Shown piece by piece: positions 54,701-64,000 of a DNA stretch of 64,000 nt. The DNA is from Ashinkailepas kermadecensis. Lineage: Eukaryota; Arthropoda; Thecostraca; Neolepadidae. The notes beneath the pieces are model-generated. The model made no database searches. It saw nothing but the letters and a program-made list of their open reading frames with translations, and was not told the origin of the DNA. Each line of letters opens with the position of its first letter. Within the stretch, counting starts at the first letter, position 1. Position numbers and translations under genes: made by a program. Location: the NCBI GenBank assembly GCA_034440615.1, contig JAOTOM010004310.1, forward strand, positions 1-64,000, in the 5' to 3' direction.

Positions 54701-56133
54701 ATGCTGTTTTCCACATGTTTTGCCAGCAGCATAACTAAAGTATTATGCCCACAGTTGGATAAGTGCTTTTTAGTCCTGGATGTGGAGAGGCAAGTTTTTG
54801 GTAATTGAATGTGGAGAGGATATTTGTCTTGCAACCTGTGGCATCAGAATATCAGTTTGCACTCCCCAATGAATTTTGAGTACCTTATTGCAGACTACTT
54901 CATTGTGAAACAGCATCATTAAACCTCCAAATAATACAAATGAGAGGATAATGTTATGGATGCCAAAAATCCACGAACAGCCTATTATCCCAACCCTGGT
55001 TGAACTAGGATGCAGGCACATTTGAGATGGCATACCCCTTAGCATGGCTGGAGATCCTGGGTTACTTGGGGATCCAGACCCCCTGACTTGGTACCCTGCT
55101 GATGTAAGTTGTCATTTTTACCAGTCAGTTTGCAAATTTTTGACATGGTCCCTCAGCCTTGGCTTGGTGAGAGATCTCCAGCCTTGCCCCTTGGTTAATC
55201 CCAAAATATGCCACTTGAAGGTGGAAGGGACACCTTCCCTTTGCATTTGCATGTGAAAGGATATGCAGATTTGACCATGGAGATTCGCCATAGGAAGCTT
55301 TGCATGAAAAAATATTTGCATGCAAAGGTTTATGTACACAATTTTGTGAGTACGAATTTGGTGACATAATTTGTATCAATATATAATCGTCATGCAATGC
55401 AGGAGGCATCAGACATCAGGATTGTCCAAGAGTTTGCTACATGGGTGCATGGCCCAATGATATATGGAATTATATATAATATATATGGAAACTTTACAGG
55501 TACAAGAAGTGGCTGAAAATGAAATTGATTTTAGTTCAAACCAACTTAGCAAAATCAAACTAAATCGCAGCTAATTCAAACAAACACAGCCAACTCCCAA
55601 ATTAAACCTAAGCTACCTGATCTGGTCTGGCTGATATATGATTTAACCTGATCTGACAGCAACCTGGTCTAGAACCTACCTTCTATATACATACTCATGT
55701 TGCAGAACAATGCAAAGTTTAGGCTTCAAAGCAGTGAGTCTCCATGCCACAAGCACAGATATATGGGCTACACAATGTAGTTTGCTGTATTGAAATAAGC
55801 AAAGGCAGTAGTCAAAGCTGAAATAGTCAGACCAGTAGGCATTGAGTTATTAAGCTGTTTGGGGTAAGATGTGCATAATTATGAAGGTAACTATGAGCAT
55901 GAAGTTTGTTTGAAGTATATTGCATGTATTATTGCATTGGTAAGAATAGTTTTGTTGCATAGTGTCATTAGCGCTATATGCTGGGAAAGATCAGCCATTA
56001 GAGCTTTATTATGTTGTAGGCTTGTGTGAACATATGGGCAGACAGAGGCTAAAACTTTGTGTGACATCTAGGAACTAGACAAGAACTATGTGGCAATTTC
56101 CAACTATATTGAAATGTTGATGCCTCTATTGCA
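54701..56133. other. Region upstream of the SLC22 gene
   Basis: AT-rich, with a diverged repeat at 54870-55000. A possible 5' UTR acceptor (TCTATTGCAG) ends at 56134. Confidence 0.45.
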
Positions 56134-56189
56134 GGTACACTGGTATGGATGCTCCTCAATTCATCTGAACTGATTACACAAGCAAAGAT

Positions 56190-56353
56190 ATGTCTCGTCA
56201 TTGTGAGATAGACTTTGACAAGATACTGTCTGAAGTGGGTGATTTTGGAAAATATCAAAGATGTTTCTACATCTTTTTATGTTTTGGAATAACTCTTGTC
56301 ACAATCCCGCTTGTGGTGGCTATTGTTTTCCAGACATATGTTCCTAAATACAG
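56190..56353 (+). CDS. SLC22 exon 1
   Basis: MSRHCEIDFDKILSEVGDFG, KYQRCFYIFLCFGITLVTIP, LVVAIVFQTYVPKYR. The DFDKIL-E-GDFG-YQ start and TM1 are typical of the family. Donor GTAAGG, phase 2. ATG 56190 follows a probable 5' UTR acceptor. Confidence 0.9.
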
Positions 56354-59300
56354 GTAAGGATGTTCTGTTTTATTTATTTCTAAATGAATACAATAATATG
56401 GCTAGTAATCACTTATATTTTTGAGAGAAGTATTTTGTTTGGGCCTTTTAGCAACCCACTCACTGAAAGAGATCTACGTGCAGCATGCTGTATTTGAAAA
56501 GTTTTAATTGCATCACAGCAGCTAATGTGTTATTTTTCATCATGCTAATATTGGTCTATATCTGGCTGGACTTGATAGTGCTCTGCATCTGTTTGTGATG
56601 GTGTGGTCCAGCACTTATTGAAGATATCCTCATCCAGCACTTATTGAAGATTGTTTGACCTCTGGAAATTGATATTTGCCAGTTATATTGACTTCCGTGA
56701 GTTGTGATCAGGCTCGACTGCAATTAACATGGGATACAAATTATCAATTGGTTTGCAAGGGAACTCTTCAATGTCATAGTGAAATTCATGTACTTCAGTA
56801 CCGTTCATGCCCGTGATTTTGTCAATTTTTCACCATCATTGCGTTTTTTTTACATTTTCCAATGTCTTCCACTGTACAAGATATGAACTTCGCAATGTTG
56901 TTAATGTATGTACATAGCAGTTTGGCCAGTCGGTCTGCATTTCACAGTGCGGTCTATTTTCGCGCGCGCTACACTTCGACCTGTTTCTGTCCGTGTTTGA
57001 CAGTTCGATCTGTCTCCGTCTGTGTGTTACAGTCAGGCTCATCTCCGTCCCCTGTTACAGCATGTGTGCTGTGTGTGTGCGCGCAGGTGTGTGATACCGG
57101 GCTGCGATAACTTCTCTGCGCCAGTCTACCACGAACCGTTCGTCAACTTCTCCGTGCCGTCGTCAGACCCCGAGTGCCGCCGTTTCTGGAAGCACAACCT
57201 GACCACGGAAAGCTGCCGCGCCGACGACTTCGACGACAACATCACCGTCAGCTGCACCGAGTTCGTGTTCGACCCATCGCTCTTCACCTCCTCCTTTGCC
57301 ACACAGGTGTGTGGACAGCGCGCGCTGGTGCACAGCCCTTGTCTGGGCTTTTGCCATCCAGCACATTATACTCTATGCAACATAAGACTGCCCTCTTCCA
57401 TACCGGATGCCTGAAGGATACTGAATGACACAATGGCCTGACCCAAATTGTTTTTGTTCTTTGATAGAATTCGCCAATGCCACTGGACTTTTAAAAACTT
57501 GTTTTCTGGCTCATGTTTTGGTAATATTTCACTTTAATATATCGCATCAATAGAAGGCTAGTATGTTGCTGTAAATGTATATCAGAAAAATAGAGCCATC
57601 TCTCAAATGTTTTTTCCTTCTTTTTCTTTCTTCCTAATGGACTTCTTTAAACATAGATCCTTTTCACTACACAAATCAGGAAAACTTTGACGAGGGATAG
57701 TATAGCTTTAACGAGCTATGTGCATCGTCAGATGCATCGTCTGATTAAGAAGCGATAATTTTGTTTTCCAGCTGCAAGAGGTCGATAATTATTATATTAG
57801 AATCAAGGAGTTCGAAATAAATCCAACCCTGTGGGTGTAAGATGCGTTGTTTTTAGCGGTACAGAGGGCGATGGTTGGTTGGGCCCTGGCCTGACCCCGA
57901 CCCTGCAGTGCTGGTAAGGTAGTATATGACATGCAGTGGCTTCGGTGTGCCACCGCTTGTGGTGTCGGAAGGACTTGCACATCACTGCGGCCGGGCGGAA
58001 TAGATGGAATTCGGAGTGCGGTGACGCTGTATGCGTACTGACTGATGGGAAAATTTTATTTGCGGTAGCATGAGCACTCCATTGTGTGTATTGGCCGTGG
58101 ACCGCGTATCAGGCTGGAAGATTGTTGCTGCATGTAGTAATGGTGGTATAAATAAGACCTGAGCTATAATTGTACTTGTACTTGGTTTGTCCAGTTTGAA
58201 TATGTACAAGCTAGAACACAAAATGAGCGCTCTGGATATTGTCTGCGTCAAAGTTACACAACTTCTGGGCGCTGTATGACCAACGCAGTCGATGGCCCTA
58301 AGCCCAAATAACCAACCAAAGTTACACAACTTAGCCTTCAACTATATTACCTCTTGTTAATCTGGTGTTGGATTTTGAGCTGCTCGTGTGCTCGAACACA
58401 TGGGCTGTGTGCTTTCGTAAGGTTTCACAACCGCGTTGCAGGATGATCTAACCTGGAAGGGTGACACGGCTAACCCCACAACTGACGCTGGTGCCGTGTC
58501 CGCAGTGGAACCTGACATGCGCCTTCCAGTCAATGGTGCAGCTGCCGAACACAATGTACTTCCTGGGCGTGCTACTCGGATCGGTCGTGGGCGGTATCAT
58601 CAGTGACAGGTGACAGCTCCTCCATCTGGTCACTGCTGTGGGCGGTGTCAGTGACATGTAGCATCGCTCCTCCCTATACTCACTGCCTTAGGTGGTATCA
58701 TCAACGACAGGTATCATAGCTTATCCCCTGGTCACTGCTGTTGGTGGTATCATCATTGACAGGTAGCATAGCTCTCCCTTTGGCCACTGCTGTGGGTGGT
58801 ATCATTAGTGATGTAACATAGATCCTCACCTGCTTACTGCTGTGGGAGGTATCATCAGTGGCATGTAGCATAGCCTCCCCTTTCTGTTTCAAGTTGTATC
58901 ACTTAATGCCCTGGCCTATGCCATTATTTTAACACTTTAGGGATATATTAACCTCTTGCCCCATTGAATCACAAAAGTCAGTTGGGAACTTTGAATATAT
59001 TTGTTTGTTGACTGCACTTGCAACAGTGGTCCATTATCCATGTTGCATCAAGGTAAGTGACAAAATGTTTCCTCTAGAAAAACAAACTGTACTTATGCAA
59101 TTTGAAATTGAGTAGCAGGTTTCCATTGTTAGTATTATATTTCAGTCAGTACTACAATATATGCTTTGAGCCTGGAAAACAGGTATGCTTCAAATTGGAA
59201 GTAATGTTAGTCTAGTACATTGACTTGCAGTTGCACGTCAAACACTTCACTAATACCATGGCTTGTCATGTGCCATCTAATATTATGGAACTTGTGCTCC

Positions 59301-62300
59301 ACCGACCAAGCAGTGTACGTGTTTTCGGAATCAACCATTGACTCCGATAATAATACTTCAGAATATTATTATCTTCCTCTCCAGGAGATGAAAGTAAAGA
59401 TCCAACCCATCTTCCAGATATGGCCGTAAGGCGGCGCTGATGTTGTCGATGGTGCTGATGAACCTGAGCAACTACATGGTGGTGTTGCTGCGGTTCAGTC
59501 TGGTGGCGGTGTGCGTGATGCGCGTGCTGATGGGCATGGCCAGCTCCTGCATGTTCCAGACGGCGTTTGTGCTCAGTAAGTAGGCGGCGACCATGGCTTT
59601 TTCGGCGGTCTAGCCGCTGATCACCTACCGTGCGTCAGTTGATATGTCTGCGGTGAAGCACATGAATGCCGGGAGGTGTCTTCTCAGTGTTAGCCGGTTT
59701 TGTCGGTTTAGGCTGAGTTGACTGTTTTGGGTGGATGTAGCACCGACTGAAGTACCACCCTGTTAATCAATATATGTCCGTGCCATAATTATATATAGGG
59801 CAAGGTGACCGAAGTAGTTGGTATGCCCTAAAGCACCGATCCATGCCATGGGATTCTCAGGGGCAGAATTTGGCGGAACCTGCATGGGGTCGGTTCGCGC
59901 CAGAGTCTCAGTAAACCCCTGCGCCTTTCCTCCACGCCACTGTCCAGCGCGATGCTTTTGGCGCCATAAGTCGACTGTGCCCAGTGTGACACTTTTGACG
60001 CCAAGCGTCTACTGTGCTCACTGTGTGGCAGCTGCCGGACAGTTGATCGCCGTGCTGTGTTTGCGTGTGCGGCGACTGACGGGAGCGGGCGGCGCGGCAG
60101 CCGTGGAGCTGGTGGGCAGACGGTGGCGAGTGCCGTGCGGCACCGTCATCAACTACTTCACCACGCTGGGCAGTCTGGTGGCCGGCGGCCTGGCGTATGT
60201 CATCCGCAGCTGGGTGGAGCTGCAGCTGGTGATCACGGCGCCGCTGGTGCTGCTGCTGGCCGGCTTCTGGTCAGTGCTGGTCGGCCGATATCGGCAGAGC
60301 TGGCAGGGCCCGGTCCTGCCGCCGTCCCACGGCAGGTCCCGTCGGTTTTGTTCCGTTGTCACTTGCTTACTCCTCCCCACACTGTGCTACCCCTCATGGA
60401 CAGCCGTCTAATGTTGTTGGAATGTTGTGTGAGCCAGTGTTGTTGGTCTATCAGGTCACACGTTCTCGTTCGGTAGATTTCTGACTGTCCGGGTCCAGCT
60501 ATGGCGACTGAGTCGTACGACGTGCCCGTCAGTGTAGATGATGATCTGCGTTTGTGACCAGTACGCTGTGTATGTTGGGCGGTGGGGTTGACGGTCCACA
60601 TTGGTGACCAGTACGCTGTATGTGTCGGGCGGTGGGGTTGGCGGTCCGCGCTGGTGACCATTACGCCGTGTATGTCGGGCGGTGGGGTCGGCGGTCCGCG
60701 CTGGTGACCATTACGCCGTGTACGTCGGGCGGTGGGGTCGGCGGTACGCGCTGGTGACCTGCCGTGACCCGACTCCGGCAGGCTGTGCCCCGAGTCGATC
60801 CGGTGGCTGCTGATTCAGGGCCGGACGGAGGAGGCGAAGCGCGACATTGAGCGGATGGCGCGCCGTAACGGCACCACAGTGTCGCCTCATCTGCTCGGGG
60901 ACTACGACGATCAGCAGCACGACGGCGACTCACAGCACTCCGAGGTATCGCCGGTCCGGGCAGCGCTCCCGGTGCAGCGGGCTGTTGGCCAGACGGTGCG
61001 GCAGTCCGATAGGTGGTCCCGGTCAGTCAGATGGTTTATCAATCCCTCGGATGGTCTCTCGATCCGTCAAATGGTGTGTAGGTTCATCAGATGGTGTCTT
61101 GATCCGTCAAATGGTGTGTCGGTCCATTAGATGGTGTCCCGGTCCATCAAGTGGTGTCTCGGTCCGTCAGATGGGCCCTCGTCCCGTCGGATGGTTTCGC
61201 GGTCCGCCGGATGGTTGCTCGGACCGTCAGATGATGTCTCAGTCTCTCGGTCCGTTAGATAGTCTATGGGCCCATCAGGGGACGAGTGGTCGAGGGGTAA
61301 GATGCTCGTCTCACAATCGAAAGGTTGTGGGTTCGAGTCTCACCTGTCGCTACTCTTCGCCCGCAACCAATCGGCGTGAGAGATTGGCGACGCTATATGA
61401 CTCAACGGTCGACGTGTCGTAAAGCCAATAACCAACCAACTATCGGCCCATCAGATGGTCACGGCCTGCGCATTCGGCCATCGCCAATAGTAGTGTGTCC
61501 AACATTTGCTCAGTTATGCGTCAGGATGTAAAAGCTAAATTCATAGAGCATTTGTCATATGCAATGGAAATTGAACCCCATCCGTCTAATTCCTTACCTC
61601 GAATTAAATATATTCCGATTTTGATGCCCATTTTCGTCAGAATTTGGAAGCTATCTCAATTTGACCTTGAACTTGCATCCTTGTCTGGACTCCTAAAATG
61701 GTGAATTTGGACACACTGACTCATACCGTAGTCGCGCGTGGTCTCTTCTACCTCAGCCGTGTGTGCCAGTGAGGTCTTCACAATTATCATCACAAGACTT
61801 CGCTGAAGAGTAGAGCTTTTGCAGAGCCTCTTCCCGGCACACCTATCTCCACCTGGGTCCGGGCAGTCTGTGGTACCGCAAACTGACAGCTCGGTACCAT
61901 CTGACGGTGTCTGTGCTTGGTGATGTGTCGACCTGTGGTGGGGTACGGCTCGGTACCGTCTGACGGTCTGATGTGTGTGGTCCCGCAGGTGGAGTACAGC
62001 TCGGTACCGTCTGACGGTCTGGTGTGTGGTCCCGCAGGTGGAGGACAGCTCGGACCAGACACCTGTTGTACGGACGCCTTCCAATGAAACATTCCTCGAC
62101 TGTATGCGGAACGGTGTTCTGAGGCGGCGGCTCGTGCTGGCTGTGATCGCTTGGTATGTACCCCTGCAATGGGAGGGCTATCCTTGATGGGATCAATGAT
62201 CGCGGCTCGTGCTGACTGGTCGGTTGGTACGTACCGCCGCGTGAGTGTGTCGAATACGCTCCTCTTGTGGGTCTGTCGCGTCTCTTCCCCTGGGGTGGTC

Positions 62301-63453
62301 GACCGGGTCATTATCGCGTCTGGCTGTGGTCGGTGGCACTACCCTGGGGAGTGGTGTCTGACCGGGTCAATGATCGCGGCTCGTGCTGACTGGTCGGTTG
62401 GTACGTACCGCCGCGCTGGAGTGGGAGTGGTGTCTGACCGGGTCAATTATCGCGGCTCGTGCTGGCTGTGGTCGGCTGGCACGTACCCCTGGAGTGGGAG
62501 TGGTGTCTGACCGGGTCAATTATCGCGGCTCGTGCTGGCTGTGGTCGGCTGGCACGTACCCCTGGAGTGGTGGGGTGGGGAGTGTCCCTGACCGGGTCAG
62601 TGATCGCGGCTCTTGCTGGCTGTGGTCGGCTGGTACGTACCCCTAGAGTGGGGGAGGTGTCCTGCAGTAGCGTCTTGACTTGGACCCGGTGGGTCATGTA
62701 CTTCCAGGTGATCCCATGGTTAAGAATTAGTGAGTTGTGTTATTGGTATAGTGGCCGTCAGTACTATGAGCCATGTTTTAATTTCACTTCAGTTCCGGAA
62801 TATGTAATGCGTGGGCTGATCTGTGTGCTGGAATTCTCTCGAAATGGTGAACAATAAAAACCGTTCCATTTTTACGCAAGTCGAACACGAATACTGGGGA
62901 GGAAAGTGTATTAGAGTTATCATGATATTCACTATCGGCTAGCATCAGTTGTTTCTAATGCCCCTAGTTCTCACCCGAGTACTCCAGTGTTGCACAGTTT
63001 TCACAATGCGTATGGCACATGTGTACATATAACTTTTTGTATGATGTCTAAGAATGGTTTCCAGAAGACTCAGTTTGAAGCAGGTTTTCCTTTTGGTTCT
63101 TGTTTTAATCTAACCTTTATTCAAGTCTCCTTTTATTTCACCAGCTCGAGATTAAATGCATCGGTGTGACGCTTGCATTTTGTCTATTCAGCACCGTATT
63201 CGAATGCTTTGTATGTTTGTTGAATGTATTTTGAATGTATTGAGTCTGTGTGTATGTTGTATGTAATGTATGTATGTATTGTATATAATTTTTTGCTTGA
63301 GAAATAATTGCTTGCACCCTTCGCTGCTTACCCGTTATTTTCCCCTCAGGTTTTCAGTGAACTTTGCCTTTTATGGGATGATGATTGACCTGCCTAACAT
63401 GCCTGGCGATTTCTTCACAAACTTTTTCATCACCACTGCTGCTGAGTTGCCGG
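56190..63453 (+). CDS. SLC22 family organic cation/carcinine-type transporter, gene span, C-terminus outside window
   Basis: Major facilitator of the SLC22 family, predicted to move organic ions across the plasma membrane; the substrate cannot be told from sequence. Exons: 56190-56353, 57087-57306, 58506-58609, 59418-59575, 60101-60269, 60782-60944, 62038-62153 and 63350-63453. All are GT-AG with matching phases (2, 0, 2, 1, 2, 0, 2, then 1). The roughly 399 residues show TM1, a large cysteine-rich glycosylated loop, the WNLTC motif, the MFS signature SDRYGRK after TM2, ELVGRRWR, the PESIRWLL motif after TM6, and WFSVNFAFYG in TM7. Members are about 550 residues, so TM8-12 lie beyond the edge. 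Confidence 0.93.
57087..57306 (+). CDS. SLC22 exon 2, extracellular loop
   Basis: CVIPGCDNFSAPVYHEPFV through CRRFWKHNLTTESC, then DNITVSCTEFVFDPS and FATQ. Conserved cysteines plus NFS, NLT and NIT glycosylation motifs. Donor GTGTGT, phase 0. Confidence 0.92.
57307..58249. other. SLC22 intron 2, first part
   Basis: No exon seen. A short direct duplication GCATCGTCAGAT/GCATCGTCTGAT lies near 57722-57744. Confidence 0.5.
58265..58317 (+). mobile_element. 53-bp LINE 3'-end insertion with target duplication
   Basis: CTGGGCGCTGTATGACCAAC, GCAGTCGATGGCCC and AAGCCCAAATAACCAACC in plus orientation. Flanked by AAAGTTACACAACTT at 58250-58264 and 58318-58332, a perfect 15-bp duplication. Confidence 0.9.
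58506..58609 (+). CDS. SLC22 exon 3, TM2
   Basis: WNLTCAFQSMVQLPNTMYFL, GVLLGSVVGGIISD. Acceptor GTGTCCGCAG, donor GTGACA, phase 2. The tail of this exon is repeated in tandem downstream. Confidence 0.92.
58590..58885 (+). repeat. Tandem copies of the SLC22 exon 3 tail and donor
   Basis: Five units of about 62 bp: GGTGGTATCATCAGTGACAG, GTAGCATAGCTC and CACTGCTGTG. The first is the coding tail (GGIISD/R) with its donor; later ones diverge (ATCAACGACAGG, ATCATTGACAGG, ATCAGTGGCATG). Confidence 0.9.
58886..59417. other. SLC22 intron 3, remainder
   Basis: Unique AT-rich intron. Confidence 0.5.
59418..59575 (+). CDS. SLC22 exon 4
   Basis: YGRKAALMLSMVLMNLSNYM, VVLLRFSLVAVCVMRVLMGM, ASSCMFQTAFVL. 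It completes SDRYGRK, the conserved cytoplasmic MFS loop, then TM3 and TM4. Acceptor ATCTTCCAG, donor GTAAGT, phase 1. Confidence 0.92.
59576..60100. other. SLC22 intron 4
   Basis: No exon. An upstream AG at about 60030 would extend exon 5 by an unrelated arginine/alanine-rich stretch and is not preferred. Confidence 0.5.
60101..60269 (+). CDS. SLC22 exon 5
   Basis: VELVGRRWRVPCGTVINYF, TTLGSLVAGGLAYVIRSW, VELQLVITAPLVLLLAGF. Matches the family segment EFVGxxxR...AYxLPHWRxLQ. Acceptor GCGCGGCAG (weak pyrimidine tract, phase-fitting); donor GTCAGT, phase 2. Confidence 0.88.
60540..60770 (+). repeat. Minisatellite upstream of SLC22 exon 6
   Basis: Four units of about 60 bp: TGGTGACCATTACGCCGTGT, ATGTCGGGCGGTGGGGTCGG and CGGTCCGCGC. 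The last ends near the exon 6 acceptor. Confidence 0.9.
60782..60944 (+). CDS. SLC22 exon 6
   Basis: LCPESIRWLLIQGRTEEAKR, DIERMARRNGTTVSPHLL, then an acidic, polar loop DYDDQQHDGDSQHSE. This is the family motif WxxPESxRWL and the following large cytoplasmic loop. Acceptor CTCCGGCAG, donor GTATCG, phase 0. Confidence 0.92.
60960..61262 (+). repeat. Degenerate tandem repeat, GATGGTGTCTCGGTCCGTCA theme
   Basis: Units of about 20-24 bp after exon 6: CAGATGGTGTCTCGGTCCGT with variants. Confidence 0.8.
61279..61439 (+). mobile_element. tRNA-Val-like SINE
   Basis: Plus-strand full copy, GGGACGAGTGGTCGAGGGGT through TCGTAAAGCCAATAACC. It is flanked by CTATGGGCCCATCAG (61264-61278) and CTATCGGCCCATCAG (61440-61454), a 15-bp duplication with one mismatch. 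Confidence 0.93.
61455..61885. other. SLC22 intron 6, remainder
   Basis: No exon or known element seen. Confidence 0.5.
61890..62052 (+). repeat. Tandem copies of the SLC22 exon 7 acceptor and start
   Basis: About three units near 50 bp: GTCCCGCAGGTGGAGTACAG, CTCGGTACCGTCTGACGGTC and TGGTGTGTG. The last is the real acceptor CCCGCAG/GTGGAGGACAGCTCGG. Confidence 0.9.
62038..62153 (+). CDS. SLC22 exon 7
   Basis: VEDSSDQTPVVRTPSNETFL, DCMRNGVLRRRLVLAVIA, ending in the split tryptophan of TM7. Donor GTATGT, phase 2. Confidence 0.9.
62125..62655 (+). repeat. Tandem copies of the SLC22 exon 7 tail and donor
   Basis: Six or more units of about 70 bp: GCGGCTCGTGCTGGCTGTGG, TCGGCTGGCACGTACCCCTG and GAGTG, with CTGACCGGGTCA. 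The first is the real exon end CGGCTCGTGCTGGCTGTGAT ... TTG/GTATGTACCCCTG. Confidence 0.92.
62656..63349. other. SLC22 intron 7, remainder
   Basis: AT-rich; a GTATGT microsatellite-like stretch lies at 63234-63282. Confidence 0.55.
63350..63453 (+). CDS. SLC22 exon 8, last exon in window
   Basis: Completes W, then FSVNFAFYGMMIDLPNMP, GDFFTNFFITTAAELPG. Matches TM7-TM8 of the family (W..VN..YYG, then E-P). Acceptor TTTTCCCCTCAG; donor GTACGC, phase 1. If the donor were not used the frame would stop 16-18 bases on. Confidence 0.9.
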
Positions 63454-63788
63454 GTACGCGACATACTGAATAACGAATCTCTCATCACTGCTATATATGT
63501 GCTGTCACATGCGTGGCAAACTGAGCCACGAGTCTGCCAGTGCTGCCACTGGGGTGTCAGTTATATACGTGTCGTGCTAATATTCCAAGTGTCATGCAGC
63601 CTGGTTCCAAGCTGTTCTCCGCATTATTAATTTAAGAACATAAATTTGGCCCGAATTCTTTCTTATTCTTGCCTATTAGCAGGCATATTTTGACTCAGCT
63701 ATTGATATTAATTATATTTTAAATATATGGCCTTGGAAGTTTGGCCACGTCCTTTCTTACATTCTGGAAAACAACGATACTTTCGTAC
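63454..63788. other. SLC22 intron 8
   Basis: No exon seen before the SINE. Confidence 0.5.
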
Positions 63789-63948
63789 GGGGACGAGTAG
63801 CCTAGGGGTAAGTTGCCCGTCTCAGAATCGAAAGATTGTTGGTTCGAGTCTCACCTGTCGCTACTCTTCACCCGCGGCCAATCGGCGTGAGAGTTTGGCG
63901 ATGCAATATGACTCAACGGTCGAAGTGTCGTAAAATCAATAACCACCA
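63789..63948 (+). mobile_element. tRNA-Val-like SINE
   Basis: Plus-strand copy, more diverged (GGGACGAGTAGCCTAGGGGT, CTCAGAATCG, TTGGTTCGAGTCTC). An imperfect 11-bp duplication (ATACTTTCGTA / ATGCTTTCGTG) flanks it. Confidence 0.9.
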
Positions 63949-64000
63949 CTATGCTTTCGTGTGCCGAAGCTTGTAACGTATTTGCTAGTAACAGCTACAT

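Overview
The window is eukaryotic and animal. Genes are split by GT-AG introns, transposon load is heavy and minisatellites are dense. An arthropod fits best, possibly a crustacean: the SLC22 protein looks like arthropod carcinine/organic-cation transporters, the retroelements (an I-group-type LINE with RNase H, a mag-like Ty3/gypsy element, a tRNA-derived SINE) are common in arthropods, and short TTAGG-like runs occur. The species is not determinable from the sequence. No bacterial operon, CRISPR array or rRNA was seen.

Three protein-coding genes can be assembled from exons whose splice phases all agree. (1) A GOPC/PIST/CAL orthologue (Golgi PDZ and coiled-coil protein) lies on the minus strand. 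Its start codon is at 41290 and six exons run down to 555; the PDZ domain is cut by the left window edge. (2) Inside its roughly 34.6-kb intron 2, on the plus strand, sits an unrecognised gene with a signal peptide and coiled-coil segments. It has eleven exons from 6565 to 35604, about 595 residues in this model. (3) An SLC22-type major facilitator transporter lies on the plus strand, with eight exons from 56190 to 63453, and continues past the right edge. A possible extra coding exon is at 37022-37195 on the plus strand.

Layout. 0.5-4 kb: GOPC exons 3-6 with minisatellites. 5.4-14.6 kb: first exons of the nested gene, a 3.4-kb 37-bp-unit satellite and several smaller ones. 16.45-25.2 kb: a complete but inactivated Ty3/gypsy element with 163-bp LTRs and a GCTAT target duplication, itself broken by a SINE and a 3.9-kb hAT-like element. 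25.2-35.6 kb: the remaining exons of the nested gene, plus a 5'-truncated LINE holding a SINE. 38.1-41.3 kb: GOPC exons 1-2 with a 1.9-kb 41-bp-unit satellite. 41.3-56 kb: an AT-rich tract of LINE, THAP and foldback relics, two MITEs and a long AT microsatellite. 56-64 kb: the SLC22 gene and two more SINEs.

The most striking pattern is that many minisatellites are built from splice junctions. Their repeat unit carries an exon edge with its acceptor or donor, and the array abuts the real exon. This is seen in all three genes, at acceptors and donors, on both strands. A second theme is retroelement biology: the SINE 3' end resembles the 3' tail of the local LINE, and four insertions of only 37, 53, 56 and 76 bp consist of that LINE tail flanked by perfect 11-15 bp target duplications.
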